Source of the DNA: Microvirga guangxiensis | Lineage (GTDB): Bacteria; Pseudomonadota; Alphaproteobacteria; Rhizobiales; Beijerinckiaceae | Assembly: GCF_900102135.1 (NCBI RefSeq) | Contig: NZ_FMVJ01000013.1 | Span: 62,001 to 126,000 of the forward strand | Direction of reading: 5' to 3' | DNA length: 64,000 nucleotides | Shown: positions 26,478 to 34,545 of the stretch, one piece after another | Layout of the letters: the number at the start of each line of letters is the position of its first letter | Numbering within the stretch: position 1 is the stretch's first letter | Translations under genes and position numbers: made by a program | The notes under the pieces: model-generated | What the model was told of the DNA's origin: nothing | Database searches by the model: none | The model's input: the letters and a program-made list of their open reading frames with translations, nothing else

Positions 26478-26860
26478 TCGAGACAGACTAGCGTACTGCC
26501 TCTAACGCTGACAATTATGCGACCTCAATAGCGCGGGCTTCGGGTGGACAGGGGAAAATCCCAGTCCAACCCGAACGGAAGCACTTGGCACGAGGCGGAT
26601 GTAGATCGAATTCCCAGATCCACGGCGTGAGCGGACTTTCATTCCGTCTGCTCAATTTCTTGGTTTGGCCCACAGGAGACGTTGGCTGATCTCAGCATAT
26701 GGCTTGTGTACGATGCAGAGCTAATAATTATCCCTGTTCCATAAATGGGCTCATCGGCAATTCGCGTGTAGATAGGGTGTTTCGCAAATCTTGATTAAAT
26801 TCACAGCCTCTTTGAAGTATTATAGCTTAAGTGTCCCACGAACGTAGAAACCATTCCCTG
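26478..26860. other. Gene-free stretch before the HAD gene
   Basis: AT-richer than its surroundings. It contains TTCCATAAATGG and CGCGTGTA at 26737-26770, which partly recur at 27517-27550 on the other side of the HAD gene. No protein family was recognised in either strand. Confidence 0.35.
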
Positions 26861-27484
26861 ATGTCGCAGCTCCGCTTTCACGATCAATCGTATGCAGCCT
26901 TCCTCTTTGATATGGATGGAACCCTGTTGGACTCCACTGCTGTCATAGAGCAGATTTGGCGGACCTGGGCAGCACGCCATGGCATCGATCATATTCCCCT
27001 GCTGGCGGCCGCGCATGGTGTTCGATTGGAAGACACAATCCGCCAGTTCGGGCCGGCTGGCATCAACATCGACGCGGAAGCCGAATTGCTTCTTCAGGAA
27101 GAGATGGACAATGTCGACGGCATCGTCCCCATTGACGGGATCGGACCATTGCTCGCGAGCCTCGATCCCGCTTCTTGGGCCATCGTTACATCGGCCTCAA
27201 GGGAGCTCGCTCACGTACGACTGCGTGCCATTGGCCTCCCTCTGCCAGCCGTCATGATCTGCGCGGAAGATGTTGCGCGGGGAAAGCCCGATCCCGAAGG
27301 ATATCTGAAGGCAGCTGACTTGCTGGGAGTGTCGATTGATGAATGCCTCGTGTTCGAGGACGCTCCCGCTGGCGTGGCTGCTGCAAAAGCAGCGGGTGCG
27401 CATGTTGCAATTGTCGGTGACCGTGTGCCAGCGAGCGAAGGTACGCATGTATTGCGAGACTACCGCGAAATAATGCTAGCCTGA
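26861..27484 (+). CDS. HAD-superfamily sugar phosphatase-like hydrolase
   Basis: 207 residues from the ATG at 26861; an upstream in-frame GTG at 26831 is possible, but neither has a clear ribosome binding site. HAD motifs: I FLFDMDGTLLDS with the nucleophile Asp, II IVTSAS, III with Lys in RGKPDPEGYLKAA and IV VFEDAPAGVAAAKAAG. The cap domain lies between motifs I and II. It resembles sugar-phosphate phosphatases such as YfbT/GppA2-like enzymes. It lies alone, and its sequence context is AT-richer than average. Confidence 0.8.
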   Translation: MSQLRFHDQSYAAFLFDMDGTLLDSTAVIEQIWRTWAARHGIDHIPLLAAAHGVRLEDTIRQFGPAGINIDAEAELLLQEEMDNVDGIVPIDGIGPLLASLDPASWAIVTSASRELAHVRLRAIGLPLPAVMICAEDVARGKPDPEGYLKAADLLGVSIDECLVFEDAPAGVAAAKAAGAHVAIVGDRVPASEGTHVLRDYREIMLA

Positions 27485-28252
27485 CAACCTAGTACTTTAA
27501 GGTACCAGCAAAGTGGTTCCATAAACGGCCCTCTGCGAAACTCGCGTCGTATGCACCGAACGTCTGAAAATGGCACCAGGCCGAAGTAGGCCGAACGTCT
27601 CGACCTGCGGGGTAAGCAGAACTCTACACTGCCGCGCTTATGGGCGGCCCGTGATCCGTAAGAGACCTTCCCTATCAGTCGTGTTTTGGTTTAGCACCGG
27701 GATTCCACGAAGTGCTGTTCGTGAGTCCGGACGGCCCCACGCACTCAGGTTATTTGAACCTTTTGGACTCGGGATATGGCGCTCGCCAGATTTTCGTGCT
27801 CTTGATCTGGAAGGGAGCGACACTCGCTTTCCACACTACCTCCTCAGCTGTGACGGTCGCCGCTGTACCGACTGTGCCGCTTCCCGAGACGTGTGAGATC
27901 TTAGCTTTGATCCCATGGATAATTCGTCGTATCTCAATCGAGGATAGCTTGCTCTCTCCGAGTGGGCGCTTCGTGTCTTGGTGAAGTGACCGCCTGTGCA
28001 TCCGCCCCGAACGCTGCCCCACGCGCTCGACCCTTGCAGGCTGCACAGCAACTTGCTGCCATGCTCTGCAGCATGGCTTATACTCGATCGAGAGGCATGT
28101 GATAGCTTGCTTGGACTGGACAGATGCAGCTGGCAGGACGACAGGCGCTTCACGCAGGCGTGGCAAGGTCTAGCCAAGATAGAGTGGACCAATCGGCGCA
28201 GTGCCTCTCGCATTCTTGTCGTGCAAATGTTTTCTATTTGAAAGGATTAACG
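27485..28252. other. Gene-free or eroded stretch
   Basis: About 770 bases with overlapping short frames on both strands (up to about 138 codons) that conflict with one another and show no recognisable domain or ribosome binding site. I read it as non-coding or deeply decayed. A partial copy of the 26737 motif lies at 27517-27550. Confidence 0.35.
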
Positions 28253-28567
28253 ATGCTTATTGAAGAGCGCATCTACACTATCGCGACAGGCAAGCTGCCG
28301 ACCTATCTCGCGTTATACACGAACGGTCCGCTCGACTTGCAAACGCGAATCCTGGGCAATCTTCTTGGTTATTTTACTAGCGAAATTGGTCAACTCAGCA
28401 CGCTTGTTCATCTCTGGGGTTATACTTCGTTCGAGGACCGCATCTCGCGTCGGGAGGCTCTAGCGGCAGAGCCTGAGTGGCAAAAGTACCTCTCGGCCGT
28501 CACGCCTATGATTATGAAGATGGAGAATCGACTGCTCGTTCCAACTGCTTTCTCGCCAATCCGATAA
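28253..28567 (+). CDS. NIPSNAP-family protein
   Basis: 104 residues from the ATG at 28253, preceded by AAAGGATTAACG. NIPSNAP fold: EERIYTIATGKLPTYLALY, then ILGNLLGYFTSEIG and LVHLWGYTSFEDRISRREAL. These small dimeric alpha-beta barrel proteins are often encoded beside catabolic enzymes; the biochemical role is unclear. It is convergent with the FAH hydrolase gene, separated by a hairpin terminator. Confidence 0.85.
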   Translation: MLIEERIYTIATGKLPTYLALYTNGPLDLQTRILGNLLGYFTSEIGQLSTLVHLWGYTSFEDRISRREALAAEPEWQKYLSAVTPMIMKMENRLLVPTAFSPIR

Positions 28568-28650
28568 GGGGCAGCGTGCAAACCCCATCATGACGCGAGG
28601 AGACGGTGGAATGCGATTGTGATTGGCGCAGGTAGGAGTTCCAGCAAGTC

Positions 28651-28679
28651 AACGTTCGGCAGGACTTCTGCCGAACGTT
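28651..28679. terminator. Bidirectional hairpin between convergent genes
   Basis: A perfect 12-base inverted repeat, AACGTTCGGCAG and CTGCCGAACGTT, around a five-base loop. It sits between the 3' ends of the NIPSNAP gene and the FAH hydrolase gene. There is no clear T-run, so termination may be weak or factor-assisted. Confidence 0.65.
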
Positions 28680-28710
28680 CAAAGATCCATGGTTGGAGAC
28701 GTGCAGCCCT

Positions 28711-29604
28711 TTATGCGAGTGCGACGTCAGAATTGCCATACAAATCTGTTTCAACAACTCGATTGCGAAGTTCTCCAAGACCTGTCCCGCGAACGACGAT
28801 CTCGTCGCCGTTCTTTAGGAAAACCTGAGGATCGCGTGCCATCCCGATACCACTGGGTGTCCCAGTCAGGATGACATCTCCAGGATATAATGTCATTCCG
28901 AAGGACAATTCAGCGATCAACTGGCCAACATTGAATGCCATCTGTTTGGCATAGGCATCCTGCCGCTTCTCGCCGTTGACAAAGGTCTCAAGCCTCACAG
29001 AGGGGAGGTCGATCTCGTCTGCGGTGACGAGATATGGCCCGAGCGGAGTGCTGCGATCGATGCTCTTGCCCTTGAACCACTGACCTCCGTGCCGGCGCTG
29101 AAGATCGCGCTGCGACACGTCGTTGGCCAAAGCATAGCCGAAAACATGATCGACTGCACGGTCCGACGGAATGCTTCGGCCTTCCTTGCCGATGATGATA
29201 GCGATTTCACCCTCATAATCCCACTTCTGAGAGATGCGGAGATCGAAGGCGATATCCTCCCGAGCGCCGATCAAAGCGTTCGGAGCTTTGTTGAAGAATG
29301 TAGGAGCGATTGGACGTTCGACTTCCTGTCCGTCGCGTTTGCCAATGCCTTCTTCAAAGTGGTCCCAATAATTCCACCCGGTGCACAACACATCCCGGCG
29401 GAACCGGCGGATCGGCGGCAGGAAATGAGCGCCCTCAATCGGCAAGGTTTCATTGGAAGCGGCTTCGAGCTCTGACAATTTGCCGAGCCCCAGCTTGATG
29501 AGGTCGACCATGTCGCCGCTTGAAACAGGGAAAAAGACAATCTGATTGCCACGGACAATCCCGGTCCGCTCCATGTCCCCAACTTTAACGCACGCAAGTT
29601 TCAT
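28711..29604 (-). CDS. FAH-family hydrolase (fumarylacetoacetate/acylpyruvate hydrolase-like)
   Basis: 297 residues from the ATG at 29604 with CAGGA upstream. Catalytic domain motifs: KWDYEGEIAIIIGKEGRSIP with the metal-binding Glu, FGYALANDVSQRDLQ, KGKSIDRSTPLGPYLVT and VILTGTPSGIGMA. The family splits 2,4-dioxo acids. With two dehydrogenase genes just upstream, it may cleave a 2,4-diketo-3-deoxy sugar acid, as in non-phosphorylated fuconate or rhamnonate pathways. That is inference. Last gene of the minus-strand arm. Confidence 0.85.
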   Translation of the reverse strand: MKLACVKVGDMERTGIVRGNQIVFFPVSSGDMVDLIKLGLGKLSELEAASNETLPIEGAHFLPPIRRFRRDVLCTGWNYWDHFEEGIGKRDGQEVERPIAPTFFNKAPNALIGAREDIAFDLRISQKWDYEGEIAIIIGKEGRSIPSDRAVDHVFGYALANDVSQRDLQRRHGGQWFKGKSIDRSTPLGPYLVTADEIDLPSVRLETFVNGEKRQDAYAKQMAFNVGQLIAELSFGMTLYPGDVILTGTPSGIGMARDPQVFLKNGDEIVVRGTGLGELRNRVVETDLYGNSDVALA

Positions 29605-29668
29605 CGTCGTATCCTGATTGTTGAGCCATTGTGGAATTGCCGGAAAGATCTCTTCCGGCCACTGCGAT

Positions 29669-30481
29669 CTAGTCGAGCAAGCCCGTTTCTTCCGATACAC
29701 GGCGGTATGCAGCGCCGGCGGTGAAACCTCCATCGATGGTGAAATCCTCACCTGTGATGAAGCTTGCCTCTTCGCTGACCAGAAACGCGACCAGCCGTGC
29801 GACTTCCTCATCGGCGGCAGCGCGTTTCATGGGCGTCATCGCGATCATAGGTGCAAGATGGGGCGACTCGCTGTTGAGCTTGGTTAAAACAAGACCGGGG
29901 CAAACTGAATTCACGCGAATGCCACGGCCGGCGAACTCCATGGCCGCGGCCTTGGTCAGTCCTCGCAATCCCCATTTGCTGGCCGTATAGGCCGGGTCGT
30001 AATGAGCCGAGAATGCCGAGTTGGACGATATATTGACGATTGCGCCGCCCCTGCCGCGCGCCATCTTGCCGCTCACGCAGCGAATCCCAAGGAAGGCGCC
30101 GGTCAGGTTGATATCGACAAGGCGGCGCCATTGGTCGGGAGAAGTCTGGGCGATCGATTTGCGGTTGATGATGCCGGCATTGTTCACGAGTATATCAATC
30201 GCGCCTCGCCAGTTCACCACGGCATCGACAACGGCCGTCCATTCATCCTCTCGGCTGACATCCAGCTTGAAGAAGCGAACATTCAATCCTGCTTCGGTTA
30301 GAGCTTTCGTGGCCTCAAGGCCTTCTTCTTCGAGGACATCGCAGAGAGCAACGCTTGCACCGCGTTGAGCAAGGAGTCGGGCCTCAGCTAGGCCCTGGCC
30401 ACGACTTGCGCCAGTGACAATTGCCACCTTGCCTTCCAGAGTAGCCGGCATCGCCGACGTTGCATTCTGAAAATTCGCCAT
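29669..30481 (-). CDS. SDR-family oxidoreductase
   Basis: 270 residues. Coenzyme motif TGASRGQG, NNAG motif in ILVNNAGIINRKS, catalytic Ser in VNISSNSAFSA and Tyr-Lys in YTASKWGLRG. The C-terminal region has GFTAGAAYRRV. It starts at an ATG overlapping the stop of the preceding dehydrogenase gene (TAATG), so the pair is translationally coupled. It is the middle gene of the minus-strand arm and is probably a hydroxyl or sugar-acid dehydrogenase. Confidence 0.87.
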   Translation of the reverse strand: MANFQNATSAMPATLEGKVAIVTGASRGQGLAEARLLAQRGASVALCDVLEEEGLEATKALTEAGLNVRFFKLDVSREDEWTAVVDAVVNWRGAIDILVNNAGIINRKSIAQTSPDQWRRLVDINLTGAFLGIRCVSGKMARGRGGAIVNISSNSAFSAHYDPAYTASKWGLRGLTKAAAMEFAGRGIRVNSVCPGLVLTKLNSESPHLAPMIAMTPMKRAAADEEVARLVAFLVSEEASFITGEDFTIDGGFTAGAAYRRVSEETGLLD

Positions 30482-31221
30482 TAGTAAGTCGCCCTTCCGC
30501 CGGAGAGATCGTAGACTGCTCCAGTCGAGAATGAGCAGCCATCGGAGGCGAGCCATGCGGCAAGTTCGGCTACCTCCCGAGGTGTACCTGCGCGTCCCAT
30601 TGGGATCTTGGCCAGATTGGTGGCCACCATCTCAGGGGACATTTGATGCAGAAGATTAGTTTCGATAAGCGCAGGCGCGATGCTGTGGACGCGAATGTGA
30701 GTGTTCGCCAATTCCTTTCCCAGCGCCTTTGAAAAGGCGATGACGCCCGCTTTCGCCGTGGAATAGGCCGCCATGCCCGGATTGCCGTCTTTCCCGGCAA
30801 TGGACGCGATGTTGATGATCCGGCCGCTGCGTGCGGGGTTCATCAGCTGCAAGGCTGCATGCGAACAGTAGAAAACGCTCGTGAGATTGACGGCGAGTGT
30901 CGCTTGCCATTCGGCTGCGGTGTAATCGGCGACGTTCTTTGTCGGCCCGGTGACGCCCGCAGCATTGACCAGAAGATCGAGGCCCCCGAGATCGCCTGCT
31001 GCATCCGCCATGGCCTGATTGACGGCATCTGCATTCGTGACGTCGACCGCCCGGAACGTGAGATCTCCCCGAAGCTGTGAGGTCTTCTGCCTGTCCCAAA
31101 CCTGCACCCTGGCACCGGACTCTAGGAAGATATCTGCGATCGCACTGCCGATCTGTCCGCAGCCTCCCGTGATGACGGCTAGGCGGTTCTGCAAGCTGTA
31201 GCTGTTTCTTCCGATCGTCAT
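30481..31221 (-). CDS. SDR-family oxidoreductase
   Basis: 246 residues from the ATG at 31221, chosen for GGGAGCAGAG upstream; the open frame extends eight codons further. Coenzyme motif TGGCGQIG, NAAG motif in LLVNAAGVTG, catalytic Ser in IINIASIAGKDG and Tyr-Lys in YSTAKAGVIAFSK. First gene of the minus-strand arm, divergent from the TRAP binding-protein gene, with a palindrome in the shared promoter region. Confidence 0.87.
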   Translation of the reverse strand: MTIGRNSYSLQNRLAVITGGCGQIGSAIADIFLESGARVQVWDRQKTSQLRGDLTFRAVDVTNADAVNQAMADAAGDLGGLDLLVNAAGVTGPTKNVADYTAAEWQATLAVNLTSVFYCSHAALQLMNPARSGRIINIASIAGKDGNPGMAAYSTAKAGVIAFSKALGKELANTHIRVHSIAPALIETNLLHQMSPEMVATNLAKIPMGRAGTPREVAELAAWLASDGCSFSTGAVYDLSGGRATY

Positions 31222-31282
31222 CTCTGCTCCCGGCTTCTCGCCCACTTAGCCTCAACCATAAGACTGTGCTCATAAACGTCAA

Positions 31283-31298
31283 ATAATTATCATATTAT
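31283..31298. promoter_or_regulatory. Candidate IclR operator, copy 1
   Basis: ATAAT-N6-ATTAT inverted repeat beside the promoter region of the minus-strand dehydrogenase arm. Its 17-base form ATAATTATCATATTATG agrees with the reverse complement of the second copy (31457 site) at the outer positions on both sides. Assignment to the IclR protein at 35844 is inference. Confidence 0.5.
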
Positions 31299-31444
31299 GC
31301 GACTTTGGTATTGAATCTGCTGGCGGGCAGGTCGATGAATCAGTTCGCTTAAATGGCTGTTAGGCCTGTGTTATTACGAGATAATCTTAAGCTGGGCAGG
31401 AGGCCGATTGTGAAAAAAGTTAGTTAAGTTCTAATGGCTGTCTA

Positions 31445-31473
31445 TTGACTTGTCTCATAATGCAAGAATTATC
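31445..31473 (+). promoter_or_regulatory. Promoter of the TRAP operon with overlapping operator, copy 2
   Basis: TTGACT at 31445-31450 and ATTATC at 31468-31473 are spaced 17 bases apart. An inverted repeat ATAAT-GCAAGA-ATTAT (31457-31472) covers the spacer and -10, placing it where a repressor would block polymerase. Confidence 0.5.
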
Positions 31474-31510
31474 TCGGGCGTCGAGAACATAAACTCGGGA
31501 GGAGATAATT

Positions 31511-32533
31511 ATGAAGAAATCTACGTGGCTGAATGCAGCTCTCTTGGGCTCCGCCATGACACTTGGCCTTACACTTGGCCTTACAGGCGGTGCATCGGCG
31601 CAGGCTATCAAGTTTAGCTACCCTGTAGCGAAGACAAGCACGATGGGCCAGACGGTCGACCATTTCGGTGCCCTGATTGAAAAGAGCACCAATGGCGCTC
31701 TCAAAGTCCGTGGCTTCCCCGATGCCCAGCTCGGTAACGAAATCCAATCTGCATCCTCGGCGCAGGGCGGAATCGTCGAGATGGCGGTGACGACGACTGC
31801 CGCACTTGCGAGCACGGTCAAGGACTTCGATCTTTTCCAGCTTCCGTTCCAATTCCCGACTTACCAGGAGCTCGATACCGTTCTGCGCGGAAAGACCGCC
31901 CGAACGATGCTCGACAAGCTGTCGGCCTCGAACCTAATTGGCCTGTGCTATTGGGATTACGGCTTCCGCAATGTCACGAACAACAAGCGTCCGATCGAGA
32001 AGCTAGAGGATATGAATGGCCTCCGGATCCGAACCATTCAGAATGCCGTGTATCTCGACGTTTTGAAGGCGCTTGGCATGAATCCCACGCCGCTGCCGTT
32101 CCCCGAGACCTTTACCGCCATTGAAACCGGGGCCATCGACGGGAACGAGGTTGCAAACGACGTGACGCGCGCAACCTCATTCTATGAAGTTCAGAAATAC
32201 CTGACGGAAACGCGCCACTTCCCGACATCGAGCGTGGTTCTCGTCAGCAAGCGGTTCTGGGACAAGCTCGATACGCAGAAGCAAGACGCCATGCGTGCCG
32301 CCTGCGATGAAGCCGCGATCTTCAACCGTAAGGCTATTGAAGCCTCTGACGTCGATACCCGCAAGTTCCTGACCGACAAGGGTATGCAAATCAACAAGAT
32401 CTCTGACGAAAACATGCAAAAGGTGCGTGAGGCCGTAAAGCCTATCATCGAGCGCGTTACAGCCGGCCTCGATCAGGAGGTCGTGAAGAGCTTTAATGCC
32501 GAGCGCGACGCTGCCAAGGCGAAGAGCCAGTAA
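31511..32533 (+). CDS. dctP: TRAP transporter substrate-binding protein (DctP family)
   Basis: 340 residues preceded by GGGAGGAG. A Sec signal peptide ends near GGASAQA. The DctP domain carries the conserved Arg-containing segment MNGLRIRTIQNAVYLDVLKA that clamps the substrate carboxylate, and PLPFPETFTAIETGAIDGNE. It binds an organic acid in the periplasm for the DctQM permease encoded 1.5 kb downstream. A strong hairpin follows the gene. Ligand probably a sugar acid or hydroxy acid, judged from the neighbours. Confidence 0.9.
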   Translation: MKKSTWLNAALLGSAMTLGLTLGLTGGASAQAIKFSYPVAKTSTMGQTVDHFGALIEKSTNGALKVRGFPDAQLGNEIQSASSAQGGIVEMAVTTTAALASTVKDFDLFQLPFQFPTYQELDTVLRGKTARTMLDKLSASNLIGLCYWDYGFRNVTNNKRPIEKLEDMNGLRIRTIQNAVYLDVLKALGMNPTPLPFPETFTAIETGAIDGNEVANDVTRATSFYEVQKYLTETRHFPTSSVVLVSKRFWDKLDTQKQDAMRAACDEAAIFNRKAIEASDVDTRKFLTDKGMQINKISDENMQKVREAVKPIIERVTAGLDQEVVKSFNAERDAAKAKSQ

Positions 32534-32545
32534 CACGTAGACTAT

Positions 32546-32573
32546 GGCTGCGCTCGCACTGACGAGCGCAGCC
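32546..32573 (+). terminator. Hairpin after the binding-protein gene
   Basis: A perfect 11-base inverted repeat, GGCTGCGCTCG and CGAGCGCAGCC, with loop CACTGA. No T-run follows, so it may act as a partial terminator or mRNA-stabilising stem that lets the binding protein be made in excess of the downstream enzymes. Confidence 0.55.
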
Positions 32574-32699
32574 GCTCGACTTGATCCTTGTGTTTGTCGG
32601 CGATGATGCGGCTCGCTTTCTGCGAGTGCGCCTGTCAGCCAGTGGAACGATTCACTCCTCTGCAAGGCATGAATCCAATAGAAAAGAAAGTGAGCCGCG

Positions 32700-33443
32700 A
32701 TGCTGCTGAAAGAGAAGGTTGCGATTGTGACCGGCGCCGGAAACACCCAAGGCATCGGCTTTGCCGCCGCTCGCGCGTTTGCGCGAAACGGCGCATCCGT
32801 GATCCTCGTCGATCTCAACAAAGACGGAGTCGAAGCCGCCGCACGTGAGATCGGATCCGATGCGCTTGGGATCGCGGCGGACGTTAGATCCCAAGAGACA
32901 TCCCAGCAGGTGTATGCCACCGCTATAGAGAGGTTCGGCAAGGTCAATATTCTACTGAACAATGCAGGGATTACCCAGCCGCGCAAAACTGTCGATATCA
33001 CCCGCGATGAATACGACGCGATCATGGATGTAAACCTGCGCGGCACTCTGATTATGTCGCAGCAGGCACTGCGTGTGATGAAGGCCGGGAGCTCGATCAT
33101 CTGTATCGCGTCGATCGCTGCACAGCGCGGGGGCGGCCTCATGGGAGGTCCCCATTACGCTGCCTCCAAGGGCGGCGTCCTGGGCCTGGTCAAGGCGATG
33201 GCACGGGATGTCGGCCCTGCCGGAATTCGCGTCAATGCGATCAATCCGGGTGTCATCATGTCTCAGATGACCAAGGATTTCTATGACGATGAGCTAACGG
33301 CCAGAGTTCTCCCAACGATCCCGCTTGGTCGCTTCGGCACTCCAGATGACGTCGCCGCTGCCTGCTTGTTCCTGGCATCCGATCAATCCGCCTACATCAC
33401 AGGCTCCTCGATCGATGTGAATGGCGGCATGCACATGAACTGA
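32700..33443 (+). CDS. SDR-family oxidoreductase
   Basis: 247 residues. Coenzyme motif TGAGNTQGIG (longer loop than usual), NNAG in ILLNNAGITQPRK, catalytic Ser in ICIASIAAQRGG and Tyr-Lys in YAASKGGVLGLVKA. The C-terminus is short (DVNGGMHMN). Third dehydrogenase of this locus, within the plus-strand TRAP operon between the binding-protein and cupin genes. Confidence 0.87.
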   Translation: MLLKEKVAIVTGAGNTQGIGFAAARAFARNGASVILVDLNKDGVEAAAREIGSDALGIAADVRSQETSQQVYATAIERFGKVNILLNNAGITQPRKTVDITRDEYDAIMDVNLRGTLIMSQQALRVMKAGSSIICIASIAAQRGGGLMGGPHYAASKGGVLGLVKAMARDVGPAGIRVNAINPGVIMSQMTKDFYDDELTARVLPTIPLGRFGTPDDVAAACLFLASDQSAYITGSSIDVNGGMHMN

Positions 33444-33496
33444 GAATGCTCTTCGAAGCGCAATGCGCTTGAACGTTGCTATAAAGGAGAAGAATC

Positions 33497-33922
33497 ATGA
33501 ACACGAAAGTTGTGCCAGTCGTAACCCGCGCTGGTGAGCTCGATTCCAACACTGGTCAATCCGGGGATTGCGTGCGCCGTTCCGGTGTAAGCCCGCAACA
33601 CACACCAGCGACGAAGATCTGGTTCGGACAGGTCACTAATGAGCCCGGCTTCCGTTCACCTCCTCATCACCATGGTGAGGCCGAAACCGGGGGCTACGTT
33701 CTCAAGGGACATGGGCGTATCTATTTCGGAGAAGATTACAAGGAATACGTCGATATGAAGGATGGCGACTTCGTGTTCGTGCCCCCAAACATGCCGCATG
33801 TCGAGGCGAACATGAGCGTGACGGAGCCGCTGACTTGGCTGACCTGCCGCACGCCGGACAATATCGTCGTGAACCTCCCGGATGTACCCGACGAAGAGCT
33901 GGAAGGCTATCGGAGGCCGTAA
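33497..33922 (+). CDS. Cupin-domain protein
   Basis: 141 residues with an AAAGGAGAA ribosome binding site. Single cupin barrel: motif 1 FRSPPHHHGEAETGGYVLKG with metal-binding His residues, and motif 2 FVFVPPNMPHVEAN. Small cupins in such operons act as isomerases, lactonase-like enzymes or ligand-binding proteins; nothing in the sequence decides. Follows the dehydrogenase gene and precedes the TRAP permease genes. Confidence 0.85.
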   Translation: MNTKVVPVVTRAGELDSNTGQSGDCVRRSGVSPQHTPATKIWFGQVTNEPGFRSPPHHHGEAETGGYVLKGHGRIYFGEDYKEYVDMKDGDFVFVPPNMPHVEANMSVTEPLTWLTCRTPDNIVVNLPDVPDEELEGYRRP

Positions 33923-34015
33923 GCTCAAACGGGCAATCCCGGCTCGCTCGCCACACCAGAGTGGTTGATGCAGTTCAAAAAGTATTCATGATACTGGTCT
34001 GGAGGACGGAAGAAG

Positions 34016-34543
34016 ATGTTGACGAAGGCGATTGACGCTTATTTCGCCCTCTTGAAGGGAATTGTCGTCTTGTGCCTCATGGGCATGGTGGTTCTTGTGT
34101 TCGGCAACGTTCTCATGAGGTACATCTTCAATTCGGGGATTACCGTCTCGGAAGAGTTTGCGCGTTGGCTATTCGTCTGGCTGACGTTCATCGGCGCAAT
34201 TATTGTGCTGCGTGACCACGGCCACCTCGGACTGGATTTTGTGGTCAATAGCCTTCCCAGGCGGCTGCGCCGTATCTGCTTGGTCGTCGGCCATTTGCTG
34301 ATGATCCTCGCAACTTGGCTCATCATCGACGGTAGCTGGACCCAGGCTTCCGTTAATCTTCACACCTATGCCCCAGCGACAGGTCTATCGATGGGTTTGT
34401 TCTTCGGTGTCGGACTGATATTCGGTATCTCTACAATGTTCATATTGGTCTGGCGGCTCTTTTTGATCGCTACGGGCCAGATGGATCGAATGATCGTGAT
34501 TGATGAGGAAACAGCTGCCGTAACGCAAGGCCTGGAGAAATAG
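34016..34543 (+). CDS. dctQ: TRAP transporter small permease (DctQ)
   Basis: 175 residues with four predicted membrane helices, the first being GIVVLCLMGMVVLVFGNVLM. The segment VSEEFARWLFVWLTFIGA is typical for DctQ. It forms the permease with the large subunit encoded next, whose start is three bases beyond this stop. Confidence 0.9.
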   Translation: MLTKAIDAYFALLKGIVVLCLMGMVVLVFGNVLMRYIFNSGITVSEEFARWLFVWLTFIGAIIVLRDHGHLGLDFVVNSLPRRLRRICLVVGHLLMILATWLIIDGSWTQASVNLHTYAPATGLSMGLFFGVGLIFGISTMFILVWRLFLIATGQMDRMIVIDEETAAVTQGLEK

Positions 34544-34545
34544 TC

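Noticed and set aside
27570..28213. Several frames of 90-138 codons
   Set aside because: Mutually overlapping on both strands, no family, no translation signals.
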